Source of the DNA: Ancylobacter radicis
Lineage (GTDB): Bacteria; Pseudomonadota; Alphaproteobacteria; Rhizobiales; Xanthobacteraceae
Assembly: GCF_018449475.1 (NCBI RefSeq)
Contig: NZ_JAHCQH010000015.1
Location: forward strand, 1 to 64,000
Direction: 5' to 3'
Length of the DNA stretch: 64,000 nucleotides
Both the position numbers and the translations under genes were made by a program. The notes under the pieces are model-generated. The model made no database searches and was not told where the DNA came from. It was given only the letters and a program-made list of their open reading frames with translations. Below, piece by piece: positions 33,484-42,550 of this stretch (positions are counted from its first letter, which is position 1; each line of letters starts with the position of its first letter).

Positions 33484-34119
33484 ATGACCATCCGCCTTGG
33501 GGACGTGGTTCCCGATTTCGAAGCCGAGACCACCGAAGGCCCGATCCGCTTCCACGACTGGCTGGGGGATTCCTGGGGCGTGCTGTTCTCCCACCCGAAG
33601 AACTTCACCCCGGTCTGCACCACCGAGCTTGGCCAGGTGGCCCGGCTGAAGCCGGAATTCGACCGCCGCAATGTCAAGGTGATCGGCCTCTCGGTCGACC
33701 CGCTCGACGCCCACGCCAAATGGGCCGACGACATCGCCGAGACGCAGGGCTATGCGCCGAACTTCCCGCTGATCGCCGACCCGGACCGCACGGTGTCCGG
33801 GCTCTATGACATGATCCACCCCAACGCCTCCGACACGATGACGGTGCGCTCGGTGTTCGTCGTCGGCCCCGACAAGAAGCTGAAGCTCTCCCTCACCTAT
33901 CCGGCGAGCGCGGGCCGCAACTTCGACGAGATCCTGCGGGTGATCGATTCGCTCCAGCTCACCGCCCAGCACGCCGTCGCCACCCCGGCCAACTGGAAGG
34001 ATGGCGAGGACGTGATCATCGTCCCCTCGGTCAGCGACGAGGCGGCCAAGGAGAAGTTTCCTGGCGGCTGGAAGACGCTGAAGCCCTATCTGCGCATGGT
34101 GCCCCAGCCGGGCAAGTAG
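33484..34119 (+). CDS. 1-Cys peroxiredoxin (Prx6 type)
   Basis: A 211-residue peroxide reductase. The active-site motif FTPVCTTE has peroxidatic Cys45, and no other cysteine occurs, so it is a 1-Cys enzyme that needs an external thiol such as glutathione. Other Prx6 landmarks are FSHPKNFTPVCTTEL, IGLSVDPLDAHAKW, PLIADPDRTV and the C-terminal GWKTLKPYLR. A GCAGGAGAGACGC ribosome binding site precedes the ATG. The upstream 215 bp is AT-rich (33405-33445) and shared with the divergent stress lipoprotein promoter; no EcfG site in the peroxiredoxin orientation was seen. Confidence 0.95.
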   Translation: MTIRLGDVVPDFEAETTEGPIRFHDWLGDSWGVLFSHPKNFTPVCTTELGQVARLKPEFDRRNVKVIGLSVDPLDAHAKWADDIAETQGYAPNFPLIADPDRTVSGLYDMIHPNASDTMTVRSVFVVGPDKKLKLSLTYPASAGRNFDEILRVIDSLQLTAQHAVATPANWKDGEDVIIVPSVSDEAAKEKFPGGWKTLKPYLRMVPQPGK

Positions 34120-34164
34120 GCGGGCGCTCGCGTGGGGCGGCAGCGGTTTGTCACCGCCCGCCCC

Positions 34165-34620
34165 TCAGTCCAGATTCTTGCAGTATTCGATGAAGCCCGG
34201 CCGATCGGCCAGCGTGTTGTAGAGCCGCTGCGCGGTGGTGTTGGTCTCGTGGGTCAGCCAGTACACCCTGGCGCAGCCGCGCCGGGCCGCCTCGGCATAG
34301 ACATGCTCGATCAGCGCCCGGCCGGCGCCCTTGCCGCGCGCGGCATCGGTGACGAACAGATCGTTCAGATAGCAATAATCCTGCACGCTCCAGGTCGAGC
34401 GGTGGGACAGCGCGTGAACGAGGCCGAGCGGCGTCTCGCCCGCAAAAGCCAGCGCCCCCCACATCGGCTCCGCCGGATCGGTCAGGCGGGCGAAGGTGGT
34501 GCGGCTGGTCGCCTCTGGCAGGCTGGCCTCGTAGAAGGTCAGATAGCCCTGCCAGAGCGGCGCCCACACGGCGTAGTCCTCCGCCGCCAGCGGCCGGATG
34601 GTGATGCCTGCGTCGCTCAT
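34165..34620 (-). CDS. GNAT family N-acetyltransferase
   Basis: A 151-residue GNAT protein with the usual order of motifs. [22 protein letters not shown] opens the fold, [11 protein letters not shown] and [26 protein letters not shown] carry motif A (R/Q-x-x-G-x-G/A as RGKGAG), and [22 protein letters not shown] is motif B. The acyl acceptor is unknown. The ATG at 34620 overlaps the TGA stop of fmt (ATGA), so it is translationally coupled to fmt and def. Confidence 0.9.
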   Translation of the reverse strand: MSDAGITIRPLAAEDYAVWAPLWQGYLTFYEASLPEATSRTTFARLTDPAEPMWGALAFAGETPLGLVHALSHRSTWSVQDYCYLNDLFVTDAARGKGAGRALIEHVYAEAARRGCARVYWLTHETNTTAQRLYNTLADRPGFIEYCKNLD

Positions 34621-35534
34621 GCGAGTACCCTGCCCTTTTCCAACGCCGCGCCGCGCAGAAATTCCCCGGAGGGCATGGCGCGGCTGCCGGCCTTCTGAAC
34701 CTCGGTGAGGCGCACCGCGCCCTCACCGCAAGCAATGGTCAGATCATCGGCCAGCACCGTGCCCGGCGCGCCGGAACCCGTCGCCAGCGTCGAGCGCAGC
34801 ACCTTCACCCGCGCGCCCTCAAGCTCGAACCACGCGCCGGGAAAGGGCGAGAGGCCGCGAATATGATCGTGCACCGCCGTGGCCGGGCGGCTCCAGTCGA
34901 TGCGGGTCTCGGCCTTGTCGATCTTGGCGGCGTAAGTCACGCCGTCTTCCGGCTGCGGCGTGAAATTCAGACCGCCGCGCTCCAGCGCCGCCAGCGCCCG
35001 GCCCATCAGATCGGCGCCGACGATCATCAGCCGGTCATGCAACTCGCCCGCCGTCATGTCCGGCCCGATGGCGACGCGCTCGACAAGGCCGACCGGACCG
35101 GTGTCGAGCCCGGCTTCCATCTTCATCACCGCAACGCCGCTCTCGGCATCGCCGGCCATAATGGCGCGCTGGATCGGGGCGGCACCGCGCCAGCGCGGCA
35201 GCAGCGAGGCGTGCAGATTGAGGCAGCCGAGCGCCGGCAGGTCGAGGATGTTCTGCGGCAGGATGCGGCCATAGGCGACCACCACGGCGACATCGGCCTC
35301 ATGGGCGGCGAAGGTCTCCGCCGCCTCGGGTGTGCGCAGGCTCGCGGGAGTCAGCACGGGCACGCCGAGCTTTTCCGCCGCGCGGTGCACCGGCGAGGGC
35401 ACGAGATCGAGCCCGCGGCGCCCGCCCGCCGCCGGGGCGCGGGTGTAGCAGGCGACCACCTCATGGCCGGTGCCGACGATTTCCGCGAGCGTGGAGACCG
35501 CGAAATCGGGCGTGCCCATGAAGACGATGCGCAT
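34617..35534 (-). CDS. fmt: Methionyl-tRNA formyltransferase
   Basis: Fmt formylates initiator Met-tRNA using 10-formyl-tetrahydrofolate. The 305-residue protein opens [20 protein letters not shown]. It has the formyl-transfer site [20 protein letters not shown] with the catalytic Asn-His pair and a following Asp (GLDTGPVGL), plus the C-terminal OB-like domain. It is downstream of def by 46 bp and overlaps the GNAT gene by 4 bp, forming def-fmt-GNAT. In many relatives truA follows fmt; here a GNAT gene takes that place. Confidence 0.97.
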   Translation of the reverse strand: MRIVFMGTPDFAVSTLAEIVGTGHEVVACYTRAPAAGGRRGLDLVPSPVHRAAEKLGVPVLTPASLRTPEAAETFAAHEADVAVVVAYGRILPQNILDLPALGCLNLHASLLPRWRGAAPIQRAIMAGDAESGVAVMKMEAGLDTGPVGLVERVAIGPDMTAGELHDRLMIVGADLMGRALAALERGGLNFTPQPEDGVTYAAKIDKAETRIDWSRPATAVHDHIRGLSPFPGAWFELEGARVKVLRSTLATGSGAPGTVLADDLTIACGEGAVRLTEVQKAGSRAMPSGEFLRGAALEKGRVLA

Positions 35535-35580
35535 GAGGAGCCCTTCCGGGAGGCGTTGAGGGGCGGGAGGCGCGGCGGGC

Positions 35581-36123
35581 TCAGGCCCCGTCGCGCTCCT
35601 TCTGCTTGGCGAGCTTGGTGAATTTGGCCGTCACCCGGTCACGCTTCAGCTTGGAGATGTGGTCGATGAACAGCACGCCGTTGAGATGGTCGATCTCGTG
35701 CTGGACGCAGGTGGCGAGCAGGCCGTCGGCGTCGATCTCGCGGGTCTCGCCGTTGAGATCCATGTAGCGCACCTTGACCTGCGCCGGGCGCTCGACATCG
35801 GCATAATATTCCGGGATCGACAGGCAGCCTTCCTGATAGACGGAAAGCTCCTGCGAGGCGCCGACGATTTCGGGATTGATCAGCACGATCGGGTTCTTCG
35901 CCTCGTCGCTGTCATCCTCGCTCTCGCGGCGACCGACATCGACGGTGACGATGCGTTCGGGAATGCCGAGCTGGATCGCGGCAAGGCCGATGCCCGGCGC
36001 GTCATACATGGTCTCGAACATGTCCTCGACGATGGCGCGCACGCGCGCATCCACGCGCGCGACGGGATCGGAGATCAGCCGGAGCCGGGAATCGGGGAGG
36101 ATGACGAGCGGGCGTATCGACAT
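35581..36123 (-). CDS. def: Peptide deformylase
   Basis: Def removes the N-formyl group from nascent proteins; it is a cytoplasmic metalloenzyme. All three family motifs are present: [10 protein letters not shown] (G-x-G-x-A-A-x-Q), EGCLSIP (Cys ligand) and QHEIDHLNG (two His ligands and the catalytic Glu). The protein has 180 residues. It is the first gene of def-fmt-GNAT and divergent from rmuC, with a 108-bp shared promoter region. Confidence 0.97.
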   Translation of the reverse strand: MSIRPLVILPDSRLRLISDPVARVDARVRAIVEDMFETMYDAPGIGLAAIQLGIPERIVTVDVGRRESEDDSDEAKNPIVLINPEIVGASQELSVYQEGCLSIPEYYADVERPAQVKVRYMDLNGETREIDADGLLATCVQHEIDHLNGVLFIDHISKLKRDRVTAKFTKLAKQKERDGA

Positions 36124-36231
36124 GCCGTCCAGATAATCGCTGGCCGATGGCCGGTCAACGGCGCCCGCGCGGGCGCCGTACCGATGTTCACTCTCTGTTC
36201 GCGCGGCGCGGAAAATCTGCTAGAAGGCCTG

Positions 36232-37425
36232 ATGGATCAGGTTCTCTTCCTCCTCGGCAGCCAGCCGGTGACGCTGGCGCACGCGCTGATCGCCGGCGCC
36301 GCGCTGGGCTTTCTCATGCTGCTCGCCGTGCTGCGGGCGGTGGCGCGCGCGGCACGGCACAGCGCGGAGGAGGCCGACGAGCAGGCCCGCCGGGCGGAGG
36401 ACCTAGAGGCCCGGCTGATCGAGCTGGCGCGGACCCAGGCGGAGACCGTCGGGCGCGTGCAGTCCATGGCCGAGGTGCTGGCGCATCGCCAGGGCGAACT
36501 GGCCCGCGCGGTGGCCGAGCGGCTCGACGCCTCCTCGCACCGGGTGGGTGAAAGTCTCGCCCGCTCCGCCGAGGCGACGCATGAGAATCTCACCCGGCTC
36601 AATGAGCGCCTCGCGCTGGTCGATCAGGCCCGCGCCAGCCTTGGCGAACTCTCCGGCCAGGTGATGAGCCTGCGCGAGACATTGTCAAACAAGCAGGCGC
36701 GCGGCGCCTTCGGCGAGGGGCGGCTGCAGGCGATCATCGCCGACGGCCTGCCGCGCGACAGCTTCGCCTTCCAGCACACGCTGGCCAATGGACGCCGGGC
36801 CGACTGCGCGATTTTCCTGCCCGGCGACAAGCGCCCGCTGCTGGTCGACTCCAAATTCCCGCTGGAGGCCATCACCGCCTATCGCGAGGCGCCGACGCCC
36901 GAGGCCCGCAAGCAGGCCGAGACGCGGCTGAAGGGCGATGTCGGCAAGCATGTGAAGGACATTGCCGAGCGTTACCTCATCAGCGGCGAGACGCAGGACA
37001 TCGCCATGATGTTCGTGCCGTCCGAGTCCGTCTATGGCGAGTTGCACGAGCATTTCGACGAATTGATCCAGCAGGCCTTCCGCGCCCGCGTCATCCTCGT
37101 CTCGCCCTCGCTGCTGATGCTGGCGGTGCAGGTGGTGCAGGCGATCTGCAAGGATGCGCGGATGCGCGAGCAGGCCGACCTCATCCGCGCCGAATGCGGC
37201 AAGCTGGTTGCCGATGTGATGCGGCTGCGCGACCGGGTGGGCAATCTGCAGAAGCATTTCGTGCAGGTGAATGACGACGTGGCGCAGGCCCTCACCTCCG
37301 CCGACAAGATCGCCCGGCGCGGCGCGCGCATCGAGCAACTGGAATTCGACGGCGAGCCGATCCCCCCCACCGACACGCTGCCCATGGGCGACGGGCTGCG
37401 CCAGATGCGCGGCGCGGCGGAGTAG
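36232..37425 (+). CDS. rmuC: DNA recombination protein RmuC
   Basis: A 397-residue RmuC protein, linked to suppression of inverted-repeat rearrangements. The N-terminus has one membrane helix (ALIAGAALGFLMLLAVLRAV), then a long coiled coil (~residues 45-150). The nuclease-like core is GEGRLQAIIADGLPRDSFAFQ, DKRPLLVDSKFPLEAI, AERYLISGETQDIAMMFVPSE and VILVSPSLLMLAVQVV. The ATG at 36232 follows AGAAGG closely. The divergent arrangement with def is conserved in many Rhizobiales. Confidence 0.93.
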   Translation: MDQVLFLLGSQPVTLAHALIAGAALGFLMLLAVLRAVARAARHSAEEADEQARRAEDLEARLIELARTQAETVGRVQSMAEVLAHRQGELARAVAERLDASSHRVGESLARSAEATHENLTRLNERLALVDQARASLGELSGQVMSLRETLSNKQARGAFGEGRLQAIIADGLPRDSFAFQHTLANGRRADCAIFLPGDKRPLLVDSKFPLEAITAYREAPTPEARKQAETRLKGDVGKHVKDIAERYLISGETQDIAMMFVPSESVYGELHEHFDELIQQAFRARVILVSPSLLMLAVQVVQAICKDARMREQADLIRAECGKLVADVMRLRDRVGNLQKHFVQVNDDVAQALTSADKIARRGARIEQLEFDGEPIPPTDTLPMGDGLRQMRGAAE

Positions 37426-37460
37426 GCGGGGCCCCCGACACCCCCTCGAACGTCAGGACC

Positions 37461-37665
37461 GTCCCCGGACTTGATCCGGGGATCAGCCCGGCCATCCATG
37501 CATTGCCGCGCATGAACCGGGCCGAAGTCATGGATCCCCGGGTCAAGCCCGGGGATGACGGCGTTCCTGTGGGACGGGACTTTTGGTGTGGGGGAGGATT
37601 GGGTATCCTCGCGCGACCATCCCCGCCCGCCGTCAGGACCGGACTTGACCCGGCCATCCACGTCT
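37461..37665. repeat. Cluster of REP-like palindromic elements downstream of rmuC
   Basis: An inverted pair at 37461-37560 (GTCCCCGGACTTGATCCGGGG ... GGGTCAAGCCCGGGGATGACG) and a partial copy at 37628-37665 (CCGTCAGGACCGGACTTGACC) fill the 391-bp gap between rmuC and the LysR gene. No gene is seen; the last ~80 bp form the LysR promoter. Confidence 0.75.
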
Positions 37666-37768
37666 TTCCTCCCGACGCACCCGGCCGAACACGCGCCCCG
37701 CCCCCTGCCCGCTTCCTGTGCGGCATCGTGCGAACTTGAATCGGTCCAACTCGTATCTGATGTGAAAG

Positions 37769-37795
37769 CTGATAGTCTGATAGAAACGTTCTATC
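37769..37795 (+). promoter_or_regulatory. Palindrome and direct repeats in the LysR gene promoter
   Basis: GATAGAA-ACG-TTCTATC (37779-37795) is a perfect 7-bp inverted repeat 21 bp before the start codon. It is preceded by two CTGATAG copies (37769-37775 and 37777-37783). The placement suits autoregulation by the LysR-type protein, whose sites are usually dyads of this kind. Confidence 0.55.
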
Positions 37796-37816
37796 GTACG
37801 TGTCAGGAAGTATTGC

Positions 37817-38716
37817 GTGATCGACCGGTTCGAACTTCTGCTCGCCCTCGCCAAGGAGCGCCATTTCGGCCGCGCCGCCGAGGCCTGCGGCGTGACCCAG
37901 CCCACCCTTTCCGCCGGCCTGAAGCAGCTTGAGGAGCAGCTCGGCGTCCGTCTGGTCGAGCGCGGCTCGCGCTTCATCGGCTTCACGCCGGAGGGCGAGC
38001 GGGCGCTGGACTGGGCCCGCCGGGTCATCGGCGACGTGCGCGCCATGCGCCAGGAAATCGCCGGCATGCGCAAGGGCCTGTCCGGCCATCTGCGCATCGC
38101 CGCCATTCCCACCGCCATGCCCATGCTCTCGGAACTGACCACGCCGTTCCGCGAGAAGCACGCCGATGTGCGCTTCACGCTGATGTCGGCCAGCTCGAAC
38201 GAGGTGCTGCGGCTGATCGAGAATCTCGAAGCCGATGCCGGCGTCACCTATCTCGACAATGACCCGGTCGGGCGGCTGAAGACCTTTCCGCTCTACAAGG
38301 AAGGCTACCGCTTCCTCACCTCGGTCGATTCCCCGCTCGGCGACCGGGCGCAGGTGACCTGGCAGGAAATCGGCCAGGTGCCGCTCTGCCTGCTCACCCC
38401 GGACATGCAGAACCGCCGCATCGTCGACAAGCAGCTCGCCGAGGCCGGGCACCGGGTGACGCCGATGCTGGAGGCCAATTCCACCATCGCCCTGCTCTCC
38501 CATGTGCGCACCGGCAAATGGGCGAGCGTGGTAGCCAAGACGCTGGCCGATGTGTTCGCCTTCCCGCCCAGCATCCGCTCGATCCCGATCGTCGAACCGG
38601 AGGTCTCGCACCAGATGGGCCTCGTGGTGCTGGACCGCGAGCCGATGACGCCGACCGTCACCGCTTTGGTGGCGGAAGCCCGCGCCATTGCGCCGGTGCT
38701 GGCGACCCGTATCTGA
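37817..38716 (+). CDS. LysR-type transcriptional regulator
   Basis: A 299-residue LysR regulator. The N-terminal winged helix is [45 protein letters not shown], followed by the substrate-binding fold ([22 protein letters not shown]). No redox Cys pair as in OxyR is evident. It starts at a GTG (37817) with AGGAAG about seven bases upstream. No divergently transcribed target gene is adjacent, so the regulon cannot be read from context. A strong palindrome lies in its own leader. Confidence 0.88.
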   Translation: MIDRFELLLALAKERHFGRAAEACGVTQPTLSAGLKQLEEQLGVRLVERGSRFIGFTPEGERALDWARRVIGDVRAMRQEIAGMRKGLSGHLRIAAIPTAMPMLSELTTPFREKHADVRFTLMSASSNEVLRLIENLEADAGVTYLDNDPVGRLKTFPLYKEGYRFLTSVDSPLGDRAQVTWQEIGQVPLCLLTPDMQNRRIVDKQLAEAGHRVTPMLEANSTIALLSHVRTGKWASVVAKTLADVFAFPPSIRSIPIVEPEVSHQMGLVVLDREPMTPTVTALVAEARAIAPVLATRI

Positions 38717-38732
38717 CAGACCTCGCAGTGCG

Positions 38733-38757
38733 GGAACCTGTGCCGGCTACGCTCGTT
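38733..38757 (+). promoter_or_regulatory. EcfG-type promoter for the DUF1328 gene
   Basis: GGAAC (38733-38737), 16 bases, CGTT (38754-38757), located 69 bp before the DUF1328 start codon. Confidence 0.78.
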
Positions 38758-38826
38758 GTCCCCGCGACGCGGCGCAGGCCGCTTTTGCAAGGCGGCCACC
38801 CGCCGCCTCATCTTCGGAGGCATCCC

Positions 38827-39003
38827 ATGCTGGGTTGGGCACTTACCTTTCTCGTCGTCGCGCTGATCGCGGCGGTGCTGGGCTTTGGCGGCATCGCCGG
38901 CACGGCCATCGAAATCGCCAAGATCATCTTCTTCGTGGCGATCATCCTGTTTCTGGTCTCCGCCGTCATCGGCATGTTCCGGGGCCGCAGCCGGGCTCCC
39001 TGA
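38827..39003 (+). CDS. DUF1328 small membrane protein
   Basis: A 58-residue protein with two membrane helices ([20 protein letters not shown] and [20 protein letters not shown]) joined by GGIAGTAIE, the DUF1328 signature, and a basic tail. Preceded by TTCGGAGGCATCCC, so the start is firm. Members of this family are often stress-induced. Here an EcfG promoter lies upstream and a strong terminator downstream, giving a monocistronic stress gene next to the ecfG locus. Confidence 0.9.
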   Translation: MLGWALTFLVVALIAAVLGFGGIAGTAIEIAKIIFFVAIILFLVSAVIGMFRGRSRAP

Positions 39004-39024
39004 GCCCGGCAACAGCGCGACCGC

Positions 39025-39055
39025 AAAAAGCCCCGGCCATGGACCGGGGCTTTTT
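39025..39055. terminator. Bidirectional rho-independent terminator
   Basis: AAAAAGCCCCGG (39025-39036) and CCGGGGCTTTTT (39044-39055) form a perfect stem with a 7-nt loop, flanked by A-run and T-run. It ends the DUF1328 transcript and can also stop ecfG-strand transcription. Confidence 0.92.
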
Positions 39056-39165
39056 CCTGTGCGTCGGGCATCGACCAGAGGCGCTGACACGCGCGCATCA
39101 TCGCCCGCCCGCGCGGACGGCCGGCGTCATGTCGAAGAGAGCGGCGATAAGGAGAAGGTTCCGGC

Positions 39166-39720
39166 TCAGAGCCGGTCGCTGGCCGTCATGATGGCCTGGG
39201 TGGTCTTGTCGGGACCGAAATCCCCGGCATCTTCAATCGCCAGCAATTCGCCCAGACGCTTGCGCGCCCGGTTCACGCGGCTCTTGATGGTGCCCACCGC
39301 GCATTGGCAGATCTCGGCAGCCTCCTCATAGGAGAAGCCGGACGCGCCGACGAGCACAAGGGCTTCGCGCTGGTCGGACGGCAGCTTGTCGAGCGCGGTG
39401 CGGAAATCCTCGAAGTCCAGATGCGTGTTCTGGTCGGGATTTGTCGTCAGCGTCGCGGCGAAGGCGCCATCGGAATCGGGCACCTCGCGGCGCCGCTTGC
39501 GGTACTCGGACCGGAAGAGATTGCGCAGGATGGTGAACAGCCACGCGGGAAGGTTGGTCCCGGTGCGGAAGCTGTTGATGTTGGCGAAGGCGCGCAGCAG
39601 CGTCTCCTGCACGAGATCATCCGCGCGATCGACATTGCCGCTGAGCGAGATGGCGAACGCGCGCAGATTCGGAATGGCCGCGATGATTTCATCGCGCAGC
39701 ACAGGGTCGAACTGGCTCAC
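39166..39720 (-). CDS. ecfG: General stress response sigma factor EcfG
   Basis: A 184-residue ECF sigma factor of the EcfG group, which directs RNA polymerase to GGAAC-N16/17-CGTT promoters. Region 2 is LVQETLLRAFANINSFRTGTN with WLFTILRNLFRSEYRKRRRE, and region 4 is LPSDQREALVLVGASGFSYEEAAEICQCAVGTIKSRVNRARKRL, near-canonical for EcfG. Its start overlaps the nepR stop (ATGA), so sigma and anti-sigma are translationally coupled. An EcfG promoter precedes nepR, giving positive autoregulation. Confidence 0.95.
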   Translation of the reverse strand: MSQFDPVLRDEIIAAIPNLRAFAISLSGNVDRADDLVQETLLRAFANINSFRTGTNLPAWLFTILRNLFRSEYRKRRREVPDSDGAFAATLTTNPDQNTHLDFEDFRTALDKLPSDQREALVLVGASGFSYEEAAEICQCAVGTIKSRVNRARKRLGELLAIEDAGDFGPDKTTQAIMTASDRL

Positions 39721-39977
39721 TTCTCGCCTCCGTCCTCGCCCGACTGAGCCTTCGTAGCCGGCTTGTCGAGTTGGGAGAGAAGATCGAGGAAACGATCAGG
39801 CACGCCCTGACGCACCACGTCATCATACATGGCGCGCAGATGCTGGCCGATCTTGGCCTGAATGTCGTTGCCGAGTGCGGTACCCGCATGTCCCGGCAGG
39901 GGAGTGCTGGTCAACGCCTCCGCGCTGCCCGCCTGTCCCCCGGACCGCTCATCATTCATCGTATGTTTTCCCGACAT
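39717..39977 (-). CDS. nepR: Anti-sigma factor NepR
   Basis: An 86-residue NepR protein, which binds EcfG until phosphorylated PhyR displaces it. The conserved two-helix core is IGQHLRAMYDDVVRQGVPDRFLDLLSQLD; the N-terminal ~40 residues are disordered and variable as usual. The ATG at 39977 has GGGGGC five bases upstream; an ATG at 39959 is a second option. It is in an operon with ecfG and divergent from phyR. Confidence 0.94.
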   Translation of the reverse strand: MSGKHTMNDERSGGQAGSAEALTSTPLPGHAGTALGNDIQAKIGQHLRAMYDDVVRQGVPDRFLDLLSQLDKPATKAQSGEDGGEK

Positions 39978-40034
39978 CGAGCCCCCGAAACGGGTAAAAG
40001 AAAAGGACGGCCCCGTCGCATGTTGCCCCTCCAT

Positions 40035-40059
40035 AACGAGCGAGTGGCACGGCGGTTCC
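40035..40059 (-). promoter_or_regulatory. EcfG-type promoter for nepR-ecfG
   Basis: On the minus strand GGAAC (40059-40055), 16 bases, CGTT (40038-40035), 58 bp before the nepR start. It forms a divergent pair with the phyR promoter 40 bp away. Confidence 0.85.
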
Positions 40060-40099
40060 GGGACCATTCGAGATTTTAAGTTTATTTTGGCGGCAACCG

Positions 40100-40124
40100 G
40101 GAACCATGCCCTTCATATGGCGTT
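40100..40124 (+). promoter_or_regulatory. EcfG-type promoter for phyR
   Basis: GGAAC (40100-40104), 16 bases, CGTT (40121-40124), 38 bp before the phyR GTG start. Confidence 0.85.
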
Positions 40125-40162
40125 AATGGTTGCTTGCCTTTTCGCACTTTGGGGAGACGCGT

Positions 40163-40966
40163 GTGAGCACCTCGCAACTTGTCGCACAGCATCTGCCGTT
40201 CCTGCGCCGCTATGCCCGCGCGCTGAGCGGTAGCCAGTCCGCCGGCGACGCCTATGTCACGGCCCTCCTTGAAACGCTGATCGCCGACCCTTCCACGCTC
40301 GACCGCGAGGTTGAGCCGCGCGTGGCGCTGTACCGGCTGCTCACCCGGTTGTGGAATTCGGTGGCGATCAATGCCGAGATCGACCCCGCCTCGATCGAGG
40401 TTCAGGGCGAACGCCGTCTCAGCCATATAACGCCGATCGTCCGGCAGGCGTTCCTCCTCGTGTCGCTGGAAGGCTTCGGCGAGGAAGACGCCGCTTCGGT
40501 GCTCGACATCGACGTGCCGACCCTGCGCAACCTCGTGGAGGATGCCGGTCGCGAACTCGCCGCCGAGATCGCCACCGAGGTGCTCATCATCGAAGACGAG
40601 CCGTTCATCGCCCTCGATCTGGAGGGGCTGGTCGAAGGCCTCGGCCACCGCGTGAGCGGTATTGCCCGCACCCATTCCGAGGCGGTCAGCCTCGCGCGCC
40701 GCAAGCCGCCGGGCATGATCCTGGCCGACATCCAGCTCGCCGACGGCTCCTCGGGGCTCGACGCGGTGAATGAGCTGATCGAAGGGGTCGAGGTTCCGGT
40801 GATCTTCATCACCGCCTATCCCGAGCGTTTCCTCACCGGCATTCGCCCGGAGCCGGCCTTCCTCATCGCCAAGCCCTTCCAGCCGTCCACCGTCGCCGCC
40901 GTGATCAGCCAGGCTCTGTTCTTCGAGCGCAAGGCCCGTCCGCGAGAGCAGCGCGCCACGGCCTGA
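40163..40966 (+). CDS. phyR: General stress response regulator PhyR (anti-anti-sigma)
   Basis: A 267-residue response regulator. The N-terminal ~140 residues mimic a sigma factor (sigma2-like LVAQHLPFLRRYARALSGSQSAGDAYV; sigma4-like RQAFLLVSLEGFGEEDAASVLDIDVPTLRNLV). The C-terminal receiver has acidic residues in LIIEDEPFIALDLE and phospho-acceptor Asp189 (ILADIQLADGSSGLD). When phosphorylated it binds NepR and frees EcfG. It starts at GTG 40163 with GGGGAG upstream. A HWE/HisKA_2-type kinase gene follows after 12 bp and is the likely phosphodonor. Confidence 0.96.
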   Translation: MSTSQLVAQHLPFLRRYARALSGSQSAGDAYVTALLETLIADPSTLDREVEPRVALYRLLTRLWNSVAINAEIDPASIEVQGERRLSHITPIVRQAFLLVSLEGFGEEDAASVLDIDVPTLRNLVEDAGRELAAEIATEVLIIEDEPFIALDLEGLVEGLGHRVSGIARTHSEAVSLARRKPPGMILADIQLADGSSGLDAVNELIEGVEVPVIFITAYPERFLTGIRPEPAFLIAKPFQPSTVAAVISQALFFERKARPREQRATA

Positions 40967-40978
40967 CCCGGTAGTTAA

Positions 40979-42298
40979 ATGTCGATCGACCTGAGCTTCA
41001 TCGACAGCGCCGCGCGATGGACGACGATCGTTGCGTGCTGGGCGATGTCCGCCGGCATCTTCTATCTGATGATCCTGCGTCGCGACCTCTCCGGGCAGAT
41101 GAAGCTGCTCGGCTGCCTTCTGGGCTCGCTGCTGTTGATGCTCGGCCTGCTCTCGCTGGTCGTGGCCTCGAATGTGCAGATCGCGCCCTGGATGCCGACG
41201 GCCGTGCGCACCGGCCTCGCCATCATCAACTTCATCGGCGCCATCGCCCTGTGGAGCAACCTGCGCGCCCTCGCCAACCTGCCCACCCCCGCACGGGTGG
41301 CGCAGGAGCAGCGGCGTCTGACGCTTGAACTGGCCACCGTTCTGCAACGCTACGAGATGGCGCTGCGCGGCTCCAATGTGGCGATTTTCACCCAGGACAG
41401 GGACCAGCGTTACACCTCGGTGAGCAAGCCGCTGTTCGGCCATCCCGTGGATGCCGCCGTCGGCGCGAGCGATGCCGACCTGCTGGGCGAAATGCCGGCG
41501 CAGGCGATCACGCTGCTCAAGCGCGAGGCTCTCAATGCGACGGAGCCGCGAAAGGGCGAGGTCGAGGTCGACGAGAACGGCCGCAAATGCTGGTACGACG
41601 TGCATGTCGAGCCGCTGCGCGACCTGTCGGGCCTCACTGTCGGCCTGACCGGCGCGGTGGTCGATGTGACCGACCGCAAGGAGAACGAGCAGCATCTGCG
41701 GCTCCTGATGCGCGAGCTGACGCACCGCTCGAAGAACCTGCTCGCCGTCATTCAGGCGATGGCGCGCCAGACGGCCCGCCATGCCGGCTCGATCGACGAT
41801 TTCGTCGAAATCTTCAGCGCCCGTCTTCAGGCCCTGGCCCGCTCGCATGATCTGTTGGTGCAGGAAGGCTGGCACGGCGCCTCGCTGACCGACATGGTCC
41901 GCTCGCAGCTCGGCCATCATATCGACCGCGAGAACAGCCAGGTCTCGGCCGAGGGCCCGGACATCTTCCTCAAGCCCGAGGCGGCGCAGAATATTGGCCT
42001 TGCCTTGCACGAACTCTCGACCAACGCGGCCAAATATGGCGCGCTGTCGGTGCCGGGCGGGCATGTCACCATCAACTGGTCACGCCGCCTGGCCGAGGCC
42101 GGCGGTGGCTTCGAGTTGTCCTGGGCGGAAAGCGGCGGCCCGCCGGTGGAGCCGCCGCGCGGGCGTGGCTTCGGCTCGCTGGTGATCGAGCGCAATCTGG
42201 CCCGCGCGCTCGACGGCACGGTCGAGCTTGATTTCGCCCCCACCGGCTTTAGCTGCCACGTCTCCGTTCCCGAGCAGCACCTGACCGCCGGCCGCTGA
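40979..42298 (+). CDS. HWE/HisKA_2-type sensor histidine kinase of the general stress response
   Basis: A 439-residue membrane kinase. Three hydrophobic segments at about residues 15-31, 42-62 and 77-92 form the membrane part. A short coiled coil is followed by a PAS-like domain (~125-235; VVDVTDRKENEQ at its end). The HisKA_2 box is LLMRELTHRSKNLLAVIQAMARQT with His249. The ATPase has N-box NIGLALHELSTNAAKYGALS and ends GFGSLVIERNLARALDGTV. Kinases of this class next to phyR (PhyK, PhyT-like) feed phosphate to PhyR; that role is inferred from position. Twelve bp after phyR, so co-transcribed. Confidence 0.9.
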   Translation: MSIDLSFIDSAARWTTIVACWAMSAGIFYLMILRRDLSGQMKLLGCLLGSLLLMLGLLSLVVASNVQIAPWMPTAVRTGLAIINFIGAIALWSNLRALANLPTPARVAQEQRRLTLELATVLQRYEMALRGSNVAIFTQDRDQRYTSVSKPLFGHPVDAAVGASDADLLGEMPAQAITLLKREALNATEPRKGEVEVDENGRKCWYDVHVEPLRDLSGLTVGLTGAVVDVTDRKENEQHLRLLMRELTHRSKNLLAVIQAMARQTARHAGSIDDFVEIFSARLQALARSHDLLVQEGWHGASLTDMVRSQLGHHIDRENSQVSAEGPDIFLKPEAAQNIGLALHELSTNAAKYGALSVPGGHVTINWSRRLAEAGGGFELSWAESGGPPVEPPRGRGFGSLVIERNLARALDGTVELDFAPTGFSCHVSVPEQHLTAGR

Positions 42299-42373
42299 AC
42301 CGGCCGGCGCGACCCGACGCCCCGCACCCGCGATCAAACATTGTTGAGCCACGCCCCTCGTTGCCGGTGGACG

Positions 42374-42398
42374 GGAACCAGTGGGTTTGCACGACGTT
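42374..42398 (+). promoter_or_regulatory. EcfG-type promoter upstream of the secreted protein gene
   Basis: GGAAC (42374-42378), 16 bases, CGTT (42395-42398). It is 152 bp before the next ATG (42551), a longer leader than the other sites. At the start of the same 252-bp gap, an 8-bp hairpin GCCGGCCG/CGGCCGGC (42287-42308) overlaps the kinase stop codon. Confidence 0.7.
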
Positions 42399-42550
42399 AA
42401 CCATGCGATCGCGGGGATGGCGGCCGTCCGGCCACCTCCCCTCCCATTTTCGACCAATATCGCTCGCGGACGAACCATCCGGCGGGGCTGCGGCCCGCGC
42501 CCGGACGGCAGGCTGTGCCTGCGTCACGCGGCTGCCGGGTGGAGAGGACC

